A stretch of 64,000 bases of DNA from NCBI RefSeq assembly GCF_002160305.1, contig NZ_NFKI01000003.1, positions 85,109-149,108 on the forward strand. Direction: 5' to 3'. Below the pieces are notes generated by a model that searched no databases, was not told the origin of the DNA, and saw only the letters and a list, made by a program, of their open reading frames with translations. This stretch comes from Pseudoflavonifractor sp. An184. Its GTDB lineage: Bacteria > Bacillota > Clostridia > Oscillospirales > Oscillospiraceae. The number at the start of each line of letters is the position of its first letter. Position 1 is the stretch's first letter. Position numbers and translations under genes: made by a program. Below are positions 8,413-17,506 of the stretch, one piece after another.

Positions 8413-10033
8413 GCGGCGGAAAAAGGGTGAGGGCTCCGTCCGCCAGCGCAAGGACGGCCGCTGGGAGGGCCGGGTGGTCATCGGCTACGACGAGAAGGGC
8501 CTGCCCAAGACAAAGAACGTCCTGGCCAAGACGAAACGGGAGTGCCAAGAGAAACTGAAGCAGCTCCGGGAGACGGTGACCGGTCCCAGGACGGAGAAAG
8601 TCCGGCCGGAGATGCCCTTCGGAGAGTGGCTGGACTTCTGGTATCAGAACTACGTCAAGCCTCAGATCCGCCCCACCACCCAGGCCAACTACGAGGCGAA
8701 GATCTATCAGCACATCATCCCGGAGCTGGGGAAGATCCCCCTGAACCAGCTGGCCCAGAAGGACCTCCAGCAGTTCTATGCCCGGATGAAAACGGCCGGG
8801 CGGCTCATCCGCACGGAGCAGTTCGGCAAGGGGCTGTCCGACTCCATGGTGCGCGGCCTCCATGCCGCCTGCCGGTCCGCTCTGGAGAAGGCGGTGCAGG
8901 AGGAACTGATCCGCACCAATCCGGCGGTGGGCTGCAAGCTGCCGCCCAAGCGGGGCCGGGAGATGCAGGTTCTGGGCCGGGAGGAACTCCAGCGGTTCCT
9001 CATCCAGGCCCAGGCGGAGGGATACTTTGAGTTGTTCCTTCTGGACTTATGTACCGGCCTGCGGCGGGGCGAGCTGCTGGCCCTCCAGTGGGACGACCTG
9101 GACTTCAAGACCGGGACCCTGACCGTGAACAAGCAGGTCTACGAGGTGCGGGGACAGCTCCAGGTGAGCGTTCCGAAGACCCGCGCCTCCATCCGCAGGC
9201 TGGTCCTGCCGTCCGGCGTGGTGGAGGTGCTGCGGCAATACCGGGAGACGGTGGACTCCCGGTGGATGTTCCCCTCCCCGGTCAAAGAGGATATGCCCAT
9301 GACGCCGGGAGCGGTGCGCCGGCGGCTCCAGATCATTCTGGAGCGGGCCGGGTGCAAGAAAATTAGATTTCATGATTTACGGCATACTTTTGCCACATTA
9401 TCCTTGGAAAATGGCATGGATGTGAAGACCCTCTCCGCCATGCTGGGCCATGTGTCGGCGGCCACCACTCTGGACATCTACACCCATGTCACCGGGGATA
9501 TGCAGACCGAGGCGGCGGCCAAGATCGACCGTGGGCTGGGCAACGAAGTGCGGGAGGAATCCGCTCAGTCGGAACGGGACGCAGCCTCATACTTCCAGCC
9601 GGTGCAGAGAAAGACCCGGAAGCCCGGCACCGGGTGCATCACCCAGATCAATGACCACCTGTTTGAGGGACGCTACTCCCCCACCTGGCCGGACGGCACC
9701 AAGCACTCTAAATGCGTCTACGCCCACACTCGGGAGGAGTGCGAGGCAAAGCTGAAGGTGCTGATCCAGCAGATGAATGCGGAGCGGCAGGCCCTACGGG
9801 ACAAAATGCGGGGCATCACTCCGCCGGATAAGCTCACCAAAACGCAGAAGAAAATCTGGTTGTTCATGAAGTTCCACCCCGACGTGACCAGCTATCGAGC
9901 TATTGCCAGGGGCGCCGGGGTGACGAGGCATACTGCGGCTAAGTGGTATGAGATGGTGAGAGGGATGTTGGGAATACCGGAACGCACCTCCCGCCTTCCA
10001 GCGGATTGCCAGACAGGGGCGCTTGTGGTATGA
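8405..10033 (+). CDS. Tyrosine recombinase 2 with an extra C-terminal DNA-binding region
   Basis: 542 aa, about 140 longer than its partner. The catalytic domain is complete (TGLRRGE, FHDLRHTFATL, LGHVSAATTLDIYTHV). After it come a second arm-type domain-like segment (about residues 420-460, GRYSPTWPDGTKHSKCVYAHTREECEAKL, recalling the N-terminal AP2-like domain of integrases) and a helix-turn-helix (about 490-525, TSYRAIARGAGVTRHTAAKWYEMV). The C-terminal extension could add target or arm recognition. GTG/ATG choice is not an issue: GGAGGTAGATGCCATG gives a clear start. Confidence 0.85.
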   Translation: MAKRRKKGEGSVRQRKDGRWEGRVVIGYDEKGLPKTKNVLAKTKRECQEKLKQLRETVTGPRTEKVRPEMPFGEWLDFWYQNYVKPQIRPTTQANYEAKIYQHIIPELGKIPLNQLAQKDLQQFYARMKTAGRLIRTEQFGKGLSDSMVRGLHAACRSALEKAVQEELIRTNPAVGCKLPPKRGREMQVLGREELQRFLIQAQAEGYFELFLLDLCTGLRRGELLALQWDDLDFKTGTLTVNKQVYEVRGQLQVSVPKTRASIRRLVLPSGVVEVLRQYRETVDSRWMFPSPVKEDMPMTPGAVRRRLQIILERAGCKKIRFHDLRHTFATLSLENGMDVKTLSAMLGHVSAATTLDIYTHVTGDMQTEAAAKIDRGLGNEVREESAQSERDAASYFQPVQRKTRKPGTGCITQINDHLFEGRYSPTWPDGTKHSKCVYAHTREECEAKLKVLIQQMNAERQALRDKMRGITPPDKLTKTQKKIWLFMKFHPDVTSYRAIARGAGVTRHTAAKWYEMVRGMLGIPERTSRLPADCQTGALVV

Positions 10034-10062
10034 TGAGGGCAGAAATATGAGGATGTGCCGCA

Positions 10063-10635
10063 ATGCCCTTGCAGATCGTACGAAATGACATCACCACCAC
10101 GAAGATGGATGCTACCATCGGTAGGAAACTCTTTGCCGACATTGCTGCCTACATCGACGACCGCTATGTGGATGCCCACACCGACAGCCGGGAAACCAGC
10201 GTCGCCGGATGACTATGGCCTCCATGCCTATGGAGGAAGATACCCTGGCTCCCGCCGCGGCCCCAGCCGATTGGGACGAAACCCTCAACAAGCTGGACGA
10301 GAGCTTTTCCCAGATGCTACTGCGGAAGATCGACAAGGCTGGTATCACCGACACCCAGTGCTATAAGAAAGCCAACATCGACCGCAAACTATTCTCTAAG
10401 ATCCGCTCGGATGTCCACTACAAGCCCTTCAAGCCCACCGCCATTGGCCCTCGCCGTAGCATTGGAGCTGCCATTGGAGGAGGCCCGGGAGATGCTGAGG
10501 AAAGCGTGCTTTACCTTTTCCCATGCCAGCAAGTTCGACATCATCGTGGAATATTTTATTGTCAACCAGAACTACAACATTTTCGAGATCAATGAGGCCC
10601 TGTTCGCCTTCGACCAGAGCCTGCTGGGAGGTTGA
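10063..10635 (+). pseudogene. Decayed macrodomain-HTH protein gene
   Basis: The first codons (MPLQIVRNDIT) match the start of ADP-ribose-binding macrodomain proteins, but the domain is internally deleted and runs into [20 protein letters not shown]. The rest ([20 protein letters not shown]...[13 protein letters not shown], then [16 protein letters not shown]...[28 protein letters not shown]) is the C-terminal region I associate with such proteins in Clostridia. The frame changes twice, near 10209 and near 10440. It is a remnant, not a working gene. Confidence 0.65.
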
Positions 10636-10786
10636 ACCTATGCTGAAAGCAGATGTAACGATAATGCCCTTCGCCAAGCTATATTCACTGCTGGTGGCGA
10701 AAGCGGAGCGGAAGGGTCGCACCTGGGAGGAAATGGATCAGGTGACTTCATGGCTCACCGGATACACGCTACAGGAATTGTCCCAG

Positions 10787-10795
10787 CTGGAACAG
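10787..10795. repeat. Target-site duplication, left copy
   Basis: CTGGAACAG, identical to 12152-12160 on the other side of the insertion sequence; 9-bp duplications fit the IS256 family. Confidence 0.85.
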
Positions 10796-12151
10796 GTACT
10801 GTCAAGAGTTATGCGCAAATTCGTTTGCAGACTCTGGCTGAATGAAGTCAGCCGGCAATAGAGACGTCTTCCAGAGCCGCCTCTAAGTGCTTCATATTCA
10901 TGTACTTCTTGTTGCCCCACTGAGTGCCGGCTACATGGCGCAGGCGGGCACAGACCAGCATGAGGGCAGAGTTGCCGTCCGGGAAGGTTCCCACCACCCG
11001 AGTCCTTCGGCGGATCTCCCGGTTCAGTCGTTCAATCACGTTGTTGGTACGGATCCGGGTCCAGTGTTCATAGGGAAAATCACAGTAGGTCAGCGTTTCC
11101 TCAACACTGTCCTCCACCTTCTTGGCGGCCTCCTTCAGCTTCATCGCTCTCAGTTCTGCAACCACAGCTTTGGCTTTCTCGCGGGAGGCTTTTTTGTTCT
11201 CCTGAGCATGGATTGCCTTGAGCATCTTAGCCACCAGCTTTACCTTGGATCGAGGAACGACGGAAAATACATTGCGGTAACAATGCACTGTACAGCGCTG
11301 GTATTTGGCATCAGGAAACACTTCTCCTACGGCTTCCAGCATCCCCAGACACTTATCGCCAACAATGAGCTTTACGCCGTCCAGTCCACGGCCTTTGAGC
11401 CACTGGAAGAAATTCACCCAGCTGGCCTTATCCTCTTTCATGCCTTCGGCAGCACCCAGGACCTCACTGTATCCGTCCTCATTCACCGCAATTGCCACCA
11501 GAATCGCAACATTTTCGTACTCTCCGCCCCAGTTTCGCCGCAGGTAGATACCGTCCACATAGACATAGGGGTATTTGCCGCCCTGTAAGGGGCGGTTGCG
11601 CCAATCTTCAATGTGGACATACGCCTTCTTGTTCAGTTCACTAATGGTGGCTGGAGATACTTTGCTGCCCCACAGGGCCTCAGTAATGTCCTCCACACGG
11701 CGCACGGAGACGCCGGCAAGGTACATCTCGATGAGCGCTTCCTCCACGCTGCTCTCCCGGCGGCGATACCGCTCAATGATGGCCGTTTCAAAAGAGACGC
11801 CCTTAAGGCGCGGCACATGGAGCGTGACATCTCCCGAGGTGGTGGTAAGGTTTCGGTCATAGTGGCCGCTGCGGTAGCCCTGGCGGGCCTCATTACGTTC
11901 GTAGCGGGCAGCCTGGGTCAGCTTCTCAGCCTCCTGCTCCAGCAGTTCGTTCAGCGTTTCTTCCACGCTGCCCCGGACCAATTCCTTAAGCTGACCCTTG
12001 ATTACTTCCTCGTTTAGCTGTACAATCTTTTCGGACATGGTTTACAGTCTCCTTTCAGAATGGTGTGTCGTGACTTCATTCTACCAGAGCTCTGCAAACC
12101 ATGTCTATTTTTTATCCTTTTTTCAATTTGCGCAATTTATTGTACATTATC
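10796..12151 (-). mobile_element. IS256-family insertion sequence
   Basis: A 1356-bp element bounded by imperfect terminal inverted repeats that share TGCGCAAATT 16-17 bases in from each end. It has a single transposase gene and is flanked by the direct repeat CTGGAACAG. It inserted into the DUF2200 gene. Confidence 0.85.
10848..12038 (-). CDS. IS256-family (Mutator-type) transposase
   Basis: 396 aa, full length for the family. The DDE catalytic core is recognisable: D in YVYVDGIYLRRNWGGEYEN, D in GVKLIVGDKCLGML, E in NNVIERLNREIRRRTRVVGTFP. The N-terminal DNA-binding region has QAARYERNEARQGYRSGHYDR. It starts at ATG 12038 with AGGAG upstream. The frame is intact, so the copy may be active. 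Confidence 0.95.
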   Translation of the reverse strand: MSEKIVQLNEEVIKGQLKELVRGSVEETLNELLEQEAEKLTQAARYERNEARQGYRSGHYDRNLTTTSGDVTLHVPRLKGVSFETAIIERYRRRESSVEEALIEMYLAGVSVRRVEDITEALWGSKVSPATISELNKKAYVHIEDWRNRPLQGGKYPYVYVDGIYLRRNWGGEYENVAILVAIAVNEDGYSEVLGAAEGMKEDKASWVNFFQWLKGRGLDGVKLIVGDKCLGMLEAVGEVFPDAKYQRCTVHCYRNVFSVVPRSKVKLVAKMLKAIHAQENKKASREKAKAVVAELRAMKLKEAAKKVEDSVEETLTYCDFPYEHWTRIRTNNVIERLNREIRRRTRVVGTFPDGNSALMLVCARLRHVAGTQWGNKKYMNMKHLEAALEDVSIAG

Positions 12152-12160
12152 CTGGAACAG
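12152..12160. repeat. Target-site duplication, right copy
   Basis: CTGGAACAG, the partner of 10787-10795. Confidence 0.85.
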
Positions 12161-12228
12161 TCCGACACCAGCTATTCTTTCACATAATTCATTTAACGTA
12201 AGTCGCCGTTAGCTTTGACGCTTACAAA

Positions 12229-12257
12229 GCCGCCCGTAGGATTCTCCCACGGGCGGC
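12229..12257. terminator. Hairpin between the IS and the Gabija operon
   Basis: Inverted repeat GCCGCCCGT (12229-12237) / ACGGGCGGC (12249-12257); a likely terminator in either direction. Confidence 0.5.
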
Positions 12258-12289
12258 ATGGCTTTTACCTATTCAAAAATATATTTTGT

Positions 12290-12430
12290 CATTCTTCCAT
12301 GACTTCCGACATCATCCTGTCACCCAACCTAAAGCTGTTCTGGAAGATCAGGCAATCCCTGTACTTCTCAAACCGTATTTCTGTTCATCCATCATGGAGG
12401 CTTTGAACTTTAGTGCCACTAATTTTCTGT
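12290..12430 (-). pseudogene. Frameshifted remnant of a DUF6809 gene
   Basis: On the minus strand the sequence encodes DCLIFQNSFRLGDRMMSEVMEE, nearly identical to the C-terminus of the intact DUF6809 gene at 15855 (DCLIFQNSFRLGARMMVEVM), but the upstream part is in another frame with a stop. It shows that Gabija is flanked on both sides by copies of the same mobile-element gene. Confidence 0.65.
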
Positions 12431-12473
12431 ACCCCTTACAGAAAGAAGTAAAGACGCTTCCCTCACGACATAT

Positions 12474-14006
12474 TCAATTGTTCAAGCAATCTAAACAGTT
12501 GATTACAGTTGCTATATCCTTCATTTTTAAGCCAGACTTCCCCAATATATTATTTATATTCTTTGCAAATTGACTGGCACTCCAATCACCATTGATATAT
12601 ACCAAAATCAGTTTTGCTTTAGCTCGTGTAGCAGCAACATAATGGTTATAAACATCTTCTTCACTCGCCAGCCTATAGTCAGATACAAATAAAACTACTT
12701 GTTCAAACTCCAACCCTTTCGAAGAATGAAAGGTAATCGCAATTCGCTTCAATTCGTCCATATTGAACGCAGGATGAAACTTAGGGTCACAAATTGTTTC
12801 ATATACTTTTTTGCAATGTTCTTCTTTGGTATCGTAACCCAAATAATCTGCAATCAATTCAACCTGTTTTACGAAAGCAGATGTATCCTCTTGCTTTATG
12901 CACTCATCCAAAAGGCTAAGAGATTTTTTTATGTAATTCAAAATTTTCTTATTTCCAACCACCTCATTAGGTATGTCATCTCTAAAATCATAAGCTGAAT
13001 ACTTTGGAAGAATAAAATACTTGGCAATCGCATTGTAAATCCATGCTGCGTCTGTAGTGATTTCTGAGATAGGTGTCTGTGGAATGTAGTTAAACTCCAT
13101 GTCTCCATCGCTTAATGCCTTAGCGCCCGCTTCTGCGTTAGCTTTGCTATATCGCAACAATGCACATTTCTTATTGGGGTCCAAATGTTGTGTTACGGAA
13201 GCAACCCAATTCGACATTGTCGTGCATATCACAATTACGGGAGATAGATCATCGACAGTTTTATAGAGATCCCTCGTTTCATCACAGAGCAGATTCGAAT
13301 AATTCTGTATCTGTTGACAGGAACGGAAATTATCTCTCATAAATTTTTTTGAAAAATCTTCCCTGTCCCAAATACTCATAAAAGCTTTCGGATATGCTCC
13401 TCGCCACATATAGATTGATTGCTTTTCATCGCCTACTACAAAAGTATCTATGTTTAGAATTTCACAGATGTACATAAACAATGCATGCATATCCTTATCG
13501 CAGTCTTGATATTCATCTACATAGATTTTGAAATACTTCGCCTTTAAATACAATTGACATGCCTTTGATTTCTGTAGAATCTCTAATGCAAGTTGGAATA
13601 TGAAGTTCTCCTTGCTATTTGCATATGAGCAAAGGATTTGTTCATCCTTTATTTTTGTCAATCCTTCTGCAAACGTTTTTACCTTTACAGAATAATCTGT
13701 ACTCATATCCAACTTATAAGCTCTTCCAAACACATCTTTCATGAAAGGCTTAATGATTTCTTCGATTGCAAAACTATTATTCGTTCCAATGAAATGATTG
13801 CTTGTATCGATAGTTAATCGATCTTTGATTTCAGCAGCCGCCTTAATTGTAAATGTAATTGCAGCAACTGCTTTATGCGTGTGACAATGAGCTATATCAT
13901 ATTCAATTTTAGATACCATAGTATGAGTTTTTCCGGTACCGGCACTCGCTCTTACTATTAGATTTCCCGGTAACTCTACGATTTCTTTTTGTATAGGAGA
14001 TAGCAT
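12474..14006 (-). CDS. gajB: Gabija helicase-like protein GajB
   Basis: 510 aa. UvrD/Rep-like superfamily 1 protein with Walker A RASAGTGKTHTM (about 19-30), DExx box VDEYQDCD, motif III GDEKQSIYMWRGA, motif V TFHSSKGLEFEQVVLF and motif VI YVAATRAKAKLIL. The start chosen is ATG 14006, which overlaps the gajA stop by one base (TAATG) behind AAAGGAGG; a longer frame to 14030 has no ribosome site. In Gabija, GajB works with the GajA nuclease complex and is thought to respond to DNA ends or nucleotide depletion during phage infection. Confidence 0.9.
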   Translation of the reverse strand: MLSPIQKEIVELPGNLIVRASAGTGKTHTMVSKIEYDIAHCHTHKAVAAITFTIKAAAEIKDRLTIDTSNHFIGTNNSFAIEEIIKPFMKDVFGRAYKLDMSTDYSVKVKTFAEGLTKIKDEQILCSYANSKENFIFQLALEILQKSKACQLYLKAKYFKIYVDEYQDCDKDMHALFMYICEILNIDTFVVGDEKQSIYMWRGAYPKAFMSIWDREDFSKKFMRDNFRSCQQIQNYSNLLCDETRDLYKTVDDLSPVIVICTTMSNWVASVTQHLDPNKKCALLRYSKANAEAGAKALSDGDMEFNYIPQTPISEITTDAAWIYNAIAKYFILPKYSAYDFRDDIPNEVVGNKKILNYIKKSLSLLDECIKQEDTSAFVKQVELIADYLGYDTKEEHCKKVYETICDPKFHPAFNMDELKRIAITFHSSKGLEFEQVVLFVSDYRLASEEDVYNHYVAATRAKAKLILVYINGDWSASQFAKNINNILGKSGLKMKDIATVINCLDCLNN

Positions 14007-15691
14007 TACGGTATTACCTCCTTTAAACAAGCGAAGTTATAGTGTTCAAAAATGCGGGTACAGTCCTCTGGAGTAAGCTTTTCAACAAGTTCCACCATGT
14101 GATTATTCTTGGCATCTTGTAAATATCCAATTACATCTCCACCTGCTTGAGGAAGATATTCAACCATTTTATCATGAAGAACTTCATCCAAATCTTCTTC
14201 CAAACTACATCTCGACAAATATAGCGCATGTTCTTTTCTAATTTGATCCAGAGTTTCTCTGTTGCTGTCATATAGCTTTCGTTTAGCTTCCACGCCGCTT
14301 TCGTCAATAGGTTCCGTAGGAAGAAGATCTTCACCGATATAGTTGTTCAGTCTGGAGAACCCCAGTACACTATATTTTTCCTTGCCCTTGATTTTTCTTA
14401 AATCATTGTCGGTCTTGATAATGTTATCAATCTCTAATGCATCTAATATTTCAAAATATGGTCTAAATCCAAAGCCACAAACCGAAAGTATATAAATACC
14501 GTCTGCTTCAAAAAACGGGTTTAGTTCTGACAGGACCTTACCAAACAATACATTTTCAGAAGGCCCTTCAACAAGTAATACCTTATCTGCGAACACCGCT
14601 TCTACTAATCCACGATTCAGCATTTTTCTCTGGGTCTTAAACTCTGCTGGTACATTATAGAGCGCACTTTTGCTTATAATCTTATCAGCATTATATATAC
14701 GAATTAGATTTACACGATCCATCTCTGCCAACACGTAAGGGGAATGGGTCGTCATAAACAAATACTGATATTTTTCATCCTGGAAGAGAATATGTGACAA
14801 TGCAATTTGCATAGATCTATGCAAATGATTTTCCGGCTCTTCAATCAGGAAAAGATTGATCTTCTTTTCTTCCTCCTCTTTCGACAACAAGTCAAAAATA
14901 GCATATACCAGTAACTTTTTTCGTCCTTCACCAGAAGTTGGGTATAGCGAATTATCGGAATCCTGCTTAATGTAAGGCACAATATTAGAGTATAAGCCCT
15001 TCACTGCAATTTCTGATTTGACAGATACAGAGACATCTTCGTGTCTGTATTTTTTGTATTCAGGCGCAATTCTCTCCTCAAATGCTTTAATACCAGACAG
15101 ACCAGAGATCTGGGTATTTAAATCATCACAGGCTTTCTGTATGTTCTCTAAAATTTCTTTGTCCTGCTCTTTGTCATTTACGAGCAATGTATTAGCATTT
15201 TTCTTAAACAGAGTATAGAGATTAACATATGCGTCAATGTAGAATACATTGAAAACATAGTCAATTTCGAAGAATGTTCCATGAACCTTCATTTCTTCAA
15301 GGTCTTCGGCATCTCCGCCCCAATACAAAACAGGTATGCCAACCATTTCTTTCTCGTCATAAGTAGCTTTTACCTTAATATAGACCTTGTCTTGTCCTGA
15401 AAGGATAGCGCCCTTCAATTTAGCACGAAGCTTCTGGCTATCGCCATCTTCGGTGTCTCCGATATCTATTGAGATAAGGATTTCTATTGGCGTATTGGTG
15501 TTCTTTTTGTAATAATCTGTATCAGTGAAATTTTGTCTTCTGATATCTTTATCAAACAAAAACCTCAATGCATACAGGAAGTTGGTCTTTCCAACATCAT
15601 TCATTCCAAAAAGAACATTTTTGTTCGTTAGATCAATTGTTATATCTTCAAAATTTCTGAAATTTTTTATTGTTACCGCATCAAATTTCAT
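14006..15691 (-). CDS. gajA: Gabija nuclease GajA (OLD-family ATPase plus TOPRIM)
   Basis: 561 aa. The N-terminal ABC-type ATPase has Walker A FGMNDVGKTN (28-37), signature SGEGRKK (253-259) and Walker B FLIEEPENHLH (281-291). The C-terminal TOPRIM domain has VEGPSEN (374-380) and TDND (427-430) acidic residues that bind metal. This is the GajA layout: a DNA endonuclease held off by nucleotide and released in infection. It is the first gene of a two-gene operon with gajB. AT-rich relative to neighbours, hence transferred. Full family length. Confidence 0.9.
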   Translation of the reverse strand: MKFDAVTIKNFRNFEDITIDLTNKNVLFGMNDVGKTNFLYALRFLFDKDIRRQNFTDTDYYKKNTNTPIEILISIDIGDTEDGDSQKLRAKLKGAILSGQDKVYIKVKATYDEKEMVGIPVLYWGGDAEDLEEMKVHGTFFEIDYVFNVFYIDAYVNLYTLFKKNANTLLVNDKEQDKEILENIQKACDDLNTQISGLSGIKAFEERIAPEYKKYRHEDVSVSVKSEIAVKGLYSNIVPYIKQDSDNSLYPTSGEGRKKLLVYAIFDLLSKEEEEKKINLFLIEEPENHLHRSMQIALSHILFQDEKYQYLFMTTHSPYVLAEMDRVNLIRIYNADKIISKSALYNVPAEFKTQRKMLNRGLVEAVFADKVLLVEGPSENVLFGKVLSELNPFFEADGIYILSVCGFGFRPYFEILDALEIDNIIKTDNDLRKIKGKEKYSVLGFSRLNNYIGEDLLPTEPIDESGVEAKRKLYDSNRETLDQIRKEHALYLSRCSLEEDLDEVLHDKMVEYLPQAGGDVIGYLQDAKNNHMVELVEKLTPEDCTRIFEHYNFACLKEVIP

Positions 15692-15726
15692 AATATTCCA
15701 CCTCGAAAGTTCTTCTGAATATATAA

Positions 15727-15755
15727 ATTATACCATGTATTGCTTATATTACCAA
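15727..15755 (-). promoter_or_regulatory. gajA promoter
   Basis: Reading on the minus strand: TTGGTA (15755-15750), 17 bp, TGG-TATAAT (extended -10 at 15732-15727), about 36 bases before the gajA start. Confidence 0.65.
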
Positions 15756-15756
15756 G

Positions 15757-15792
15757 GAAACCGGATCTCATATTTAAATAAAATCCGGTTTC
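15757..15792 (-). terminator. Hairpin between the TnpV operon and gajA
   Basis: GAAACCGGAT (15757-15766) pairs with ATCCGGTTTC (15783-15792). It would end the TnpV-DUF6809 transcript before the gajA promoter. Confidence 0.55.
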
Positions 15793-15854
15793 TTTTCTGC
15801 CTTATATACCCTGGCTTTTATTAAGCGTGTCCTGCCTTATTTTAACTCCGGTTA

Positions 15855-16112
15855 TTATGCCATAACTTCAACCATCATCCTGGCACCCAGCCTAAAGCTG
15901 TTCTGGAAGATCAGGCAATCTGTGATGGTTTGATGCTCTCGCACGCAATTTGTGTATTTCTCAAACACCTCTTTCTGCTCGTCAGTCATGGTAGCTTTGA
16001 GCTTTTCTTCATTCCTGCAGATCTGCTCCTGCAGTTTCTTGTACTCCTTAGAAGAAGTGTCGTCCTCTGTAGGCTCAATGTTGCCGTACCAAAATTCCTC
16101 CAGTAGTCTCAT
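15855..16112 (-). CDS. DUF6809 family protein
   Basis: 85 aa, beginning MRLLEEFWYGNIEPTED and ending with the family helix NSFRLGARMMVEVM. The start overlaps the stop of the TnpV gene (4 bases). Function unknown; three further copies in the window also sit near recombinase or transposon genes. Confidence 0.75.
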   Translation of the reverse strand: MRLLEEFWYGNIEPTEDDTSSKEYKKLQEQICRNEEKLKATMTDEQKEVFEKYTNCVREHQTITDCLIFQNSFRLGARMMVEVMA

Positions 16113-16441
16113 GCTACATCCTCCCCGTAGATTATTTCTCGGAGGATGATTTCCTCGGTCACGTCCTCAACTTTCTTCATCTGCTCAATAACCAGGGGCA
16201 AACGCTCCTGTGCCTGCTCGTTCAGATCAGCCAGATATGTCCAGAGTTGACCACTCAGGATTAGGTCATTAAAGGGGATTGGGCGATGTTTTTTGGGGTA
16301 ATCCCGGTGCATCCGTTCCCATTTACCAATGGGGCGCTGTTCCTCGGAGAACAAGGTAAAAACCGGAATATAATAATCGCCAATGCGTTCATACCAAAGG
16401 CCATTGCTCCCATCATAAATGAGTTTCTTCATCTCAGTCAT
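16109..16441 (-). CDS. tnpV: TnpV-like transposon-encoded protein
   Basis: 110 aa. It has the pattern of TnpV proteins of clostridial transposons: YERIGDYYIPVF, then IGKWERMHRDYPKKHRPIPFNDLILSGQLWTYLADLNEQAQERL. TnpV is accessory and of unknown mechanism. ATG 16441 follows AAGGAG with 9 bases. Its presence suggests that the Gabija-bearing DNA came with a Tn4451-like or related element. Confidence 0.75.
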   Translation of the reverse strand: MTEMKKLIYDGSNGLWYERIGDYYIPVFTLFSEEQRPIGKWERMHRDYPKKHRPIPFNDLILSGQLWTYLADLNEQAQERLPLVIEQMKKVEDVTEEIILREIIYGEDVA

Positions 16442-16734
16442 AGTATTGATCTCCTTATTCTGGTATTAGATCCGTAAGTCTGACTCTCCAGAAATATTGG
16501 TAAATCTTCGGTAAATTTGAGATTAAAACAAAAAACGCTTAAAAACGGGGTTTATGAGACGATATGAGACTTTTTATCATGCCCGATAAATCCTGCCGTG
16601 ACACACAAAAAGCAGCTTTTCACACTGATCGAACTCCGAAACTTTATTATTGTCTGCATTATACCAGTATTTTTCAGTTTGGTCGAGAGAGATTTGCGGA
16701 TGAGCTTCTTTCCAACAAACAAATGGTAATCATA
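16442..16734. other. Intergenic DNA upstream of tnpV
   Basis: No gene. It contains direct repeats of GGTAAATYTT type (16499-16516), which could be recombinase arm sites, and the tnpV ribosome site. Confidence 0.35.
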
Positions 16735-17459
16735 ACCACCGGCCGTGCCGGTGGTTTGCACAAGCCCCCTTGGGGCTTGTCCTGGGCAGAGCCTATAGGC
16801 TCGTCGAATCGTCTGCCAATCGCGCGGATTTCCCGGGCATGCCCCTGAAGGGGCTTATTTTATTTGCCTTCTTTCACTGGCTGACCCGTAAACGGGTCAA
16901 TGTATTCTTTGATACTCATTTGGTCGTCCGTATAATCCTCTTGTAATTGATTCCTGATATATTGTTCTATTGCACGCCGATTTCGTCCAACTGTACTCAC
17001 ATAATACCCCCTACACCAGAAATGTCGGTTTCCATATTCATATTTCATGTTCGCATACTTTTCATAGATCATCAGACTACTTTTCCCTTTTAAGTACCCC
17101 ATAATCTGTGAAACACTGTACTTGGGTGGGATACTTACCAACATGTGAATATGATCTTTGCATGCTTCTGCCTCTATTATTTCTATCCCCTTGTACTCAC
17201 ACAATTTCCTCAGCATTTGCCCTATATCCTGTTTGATCTTTCCATATATCACCTGTCTACGGTATTTCGGAGCAAATACAATATGATATTTGCATTCCCA
17301 CTTCGTGTGTGCTAAACTCGATACATCAAGTTTCATCTGGACTTGATTCCTCCTTTGGTTCTTTCTGGCGGTTGGCAGACCTCCACTATTCTACCAAAGG
17401 AGGATGCTTTTTTCGCATAGCTAAAGCTTTTTGGAACCACCGGCATTGCCGGTGGTTTT
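16735..17459 (-). mobile_element. IS200/IS605-family element (tnpA only)
   Basis: A tnpA gene lies between two subterminal hairpins of almost the same sequence: 17433-17455 (AACCACCGGC ... GCCGGTGGTT, left end) and 16735-16757 (right end). Such hairpins are the TnpA recognition sites. The 100 bases between the tnpA stop and the right hairpin hold two more hairpins (16763-16779 and 16840-16855). No tnpB is present. Confidence 0.75.
16860..17336 (-). CDS. tnpA: IS200/IS605 TnpA single-strand transposase
   Basis: 158 aa. Y1 HUH transposase: the histidine pair KDHIHMLVSIP and the catalytic tyrosine in CRGYYVSTVGRN are present, as is the N-terminal KYHIVFAPKYRRQVIYG. These enzymes excise and insert single-stranded DNA next to a short target without duplication. 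ATG 17336; full family length, so probably functional. Confidence 0.95.
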   Translation of the reverse strand: MKLDVSSLAHTKWECKYHIVFAPKYRRQVIYGKIKQDIGQMLRKLCEYKGIEIIEAEACKDHIHMLVSIPPKYSVSQIMGYLKGKSSLMIYEKYANMKYEYGNRHFWCRGYYVSTVGRNRRAIEQYIRNQLQEDYTDDQMSIKEYIDPFTGQPVKEGK

Positions 17460-17470
17460 CTTTTACAAGA

Positions 17471-17506
17471 AAAACCCTCTGAAATCAGACGATTTCAGAG
17501 GGTTTT
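17471..17506. terminator. Bidirectional terminator beside the split tRNA-Pro
   Basis: A 16-bp perfect stem (17471-17486 / 17491-17506) with A-run and T-run at its ends. On the minus strand it lies directly after the tRNA CCA end and is probably the original tRNA terminator. Confidence 0.85.

Larger units (their letters stand above)
10640..12187 (+). pseudogene. DUF2200 family gene interrupted by an IS256-family element
   Basis: The N-terminal part (PFAKLYSLLVAKAERKGRTWEEMDQVTSWLTGYTLQEL) matches the start of the small DUF2200 proteins. The frame is broken at 10795 by the insertion sequence. Joining 10795 to 12161 keeps the frame but reaches a stop at 12185-12187 well before the family's usual length (about 110 aa), so the gene seems to have been truncated as well as interrupted. 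Confidence 0.65.
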
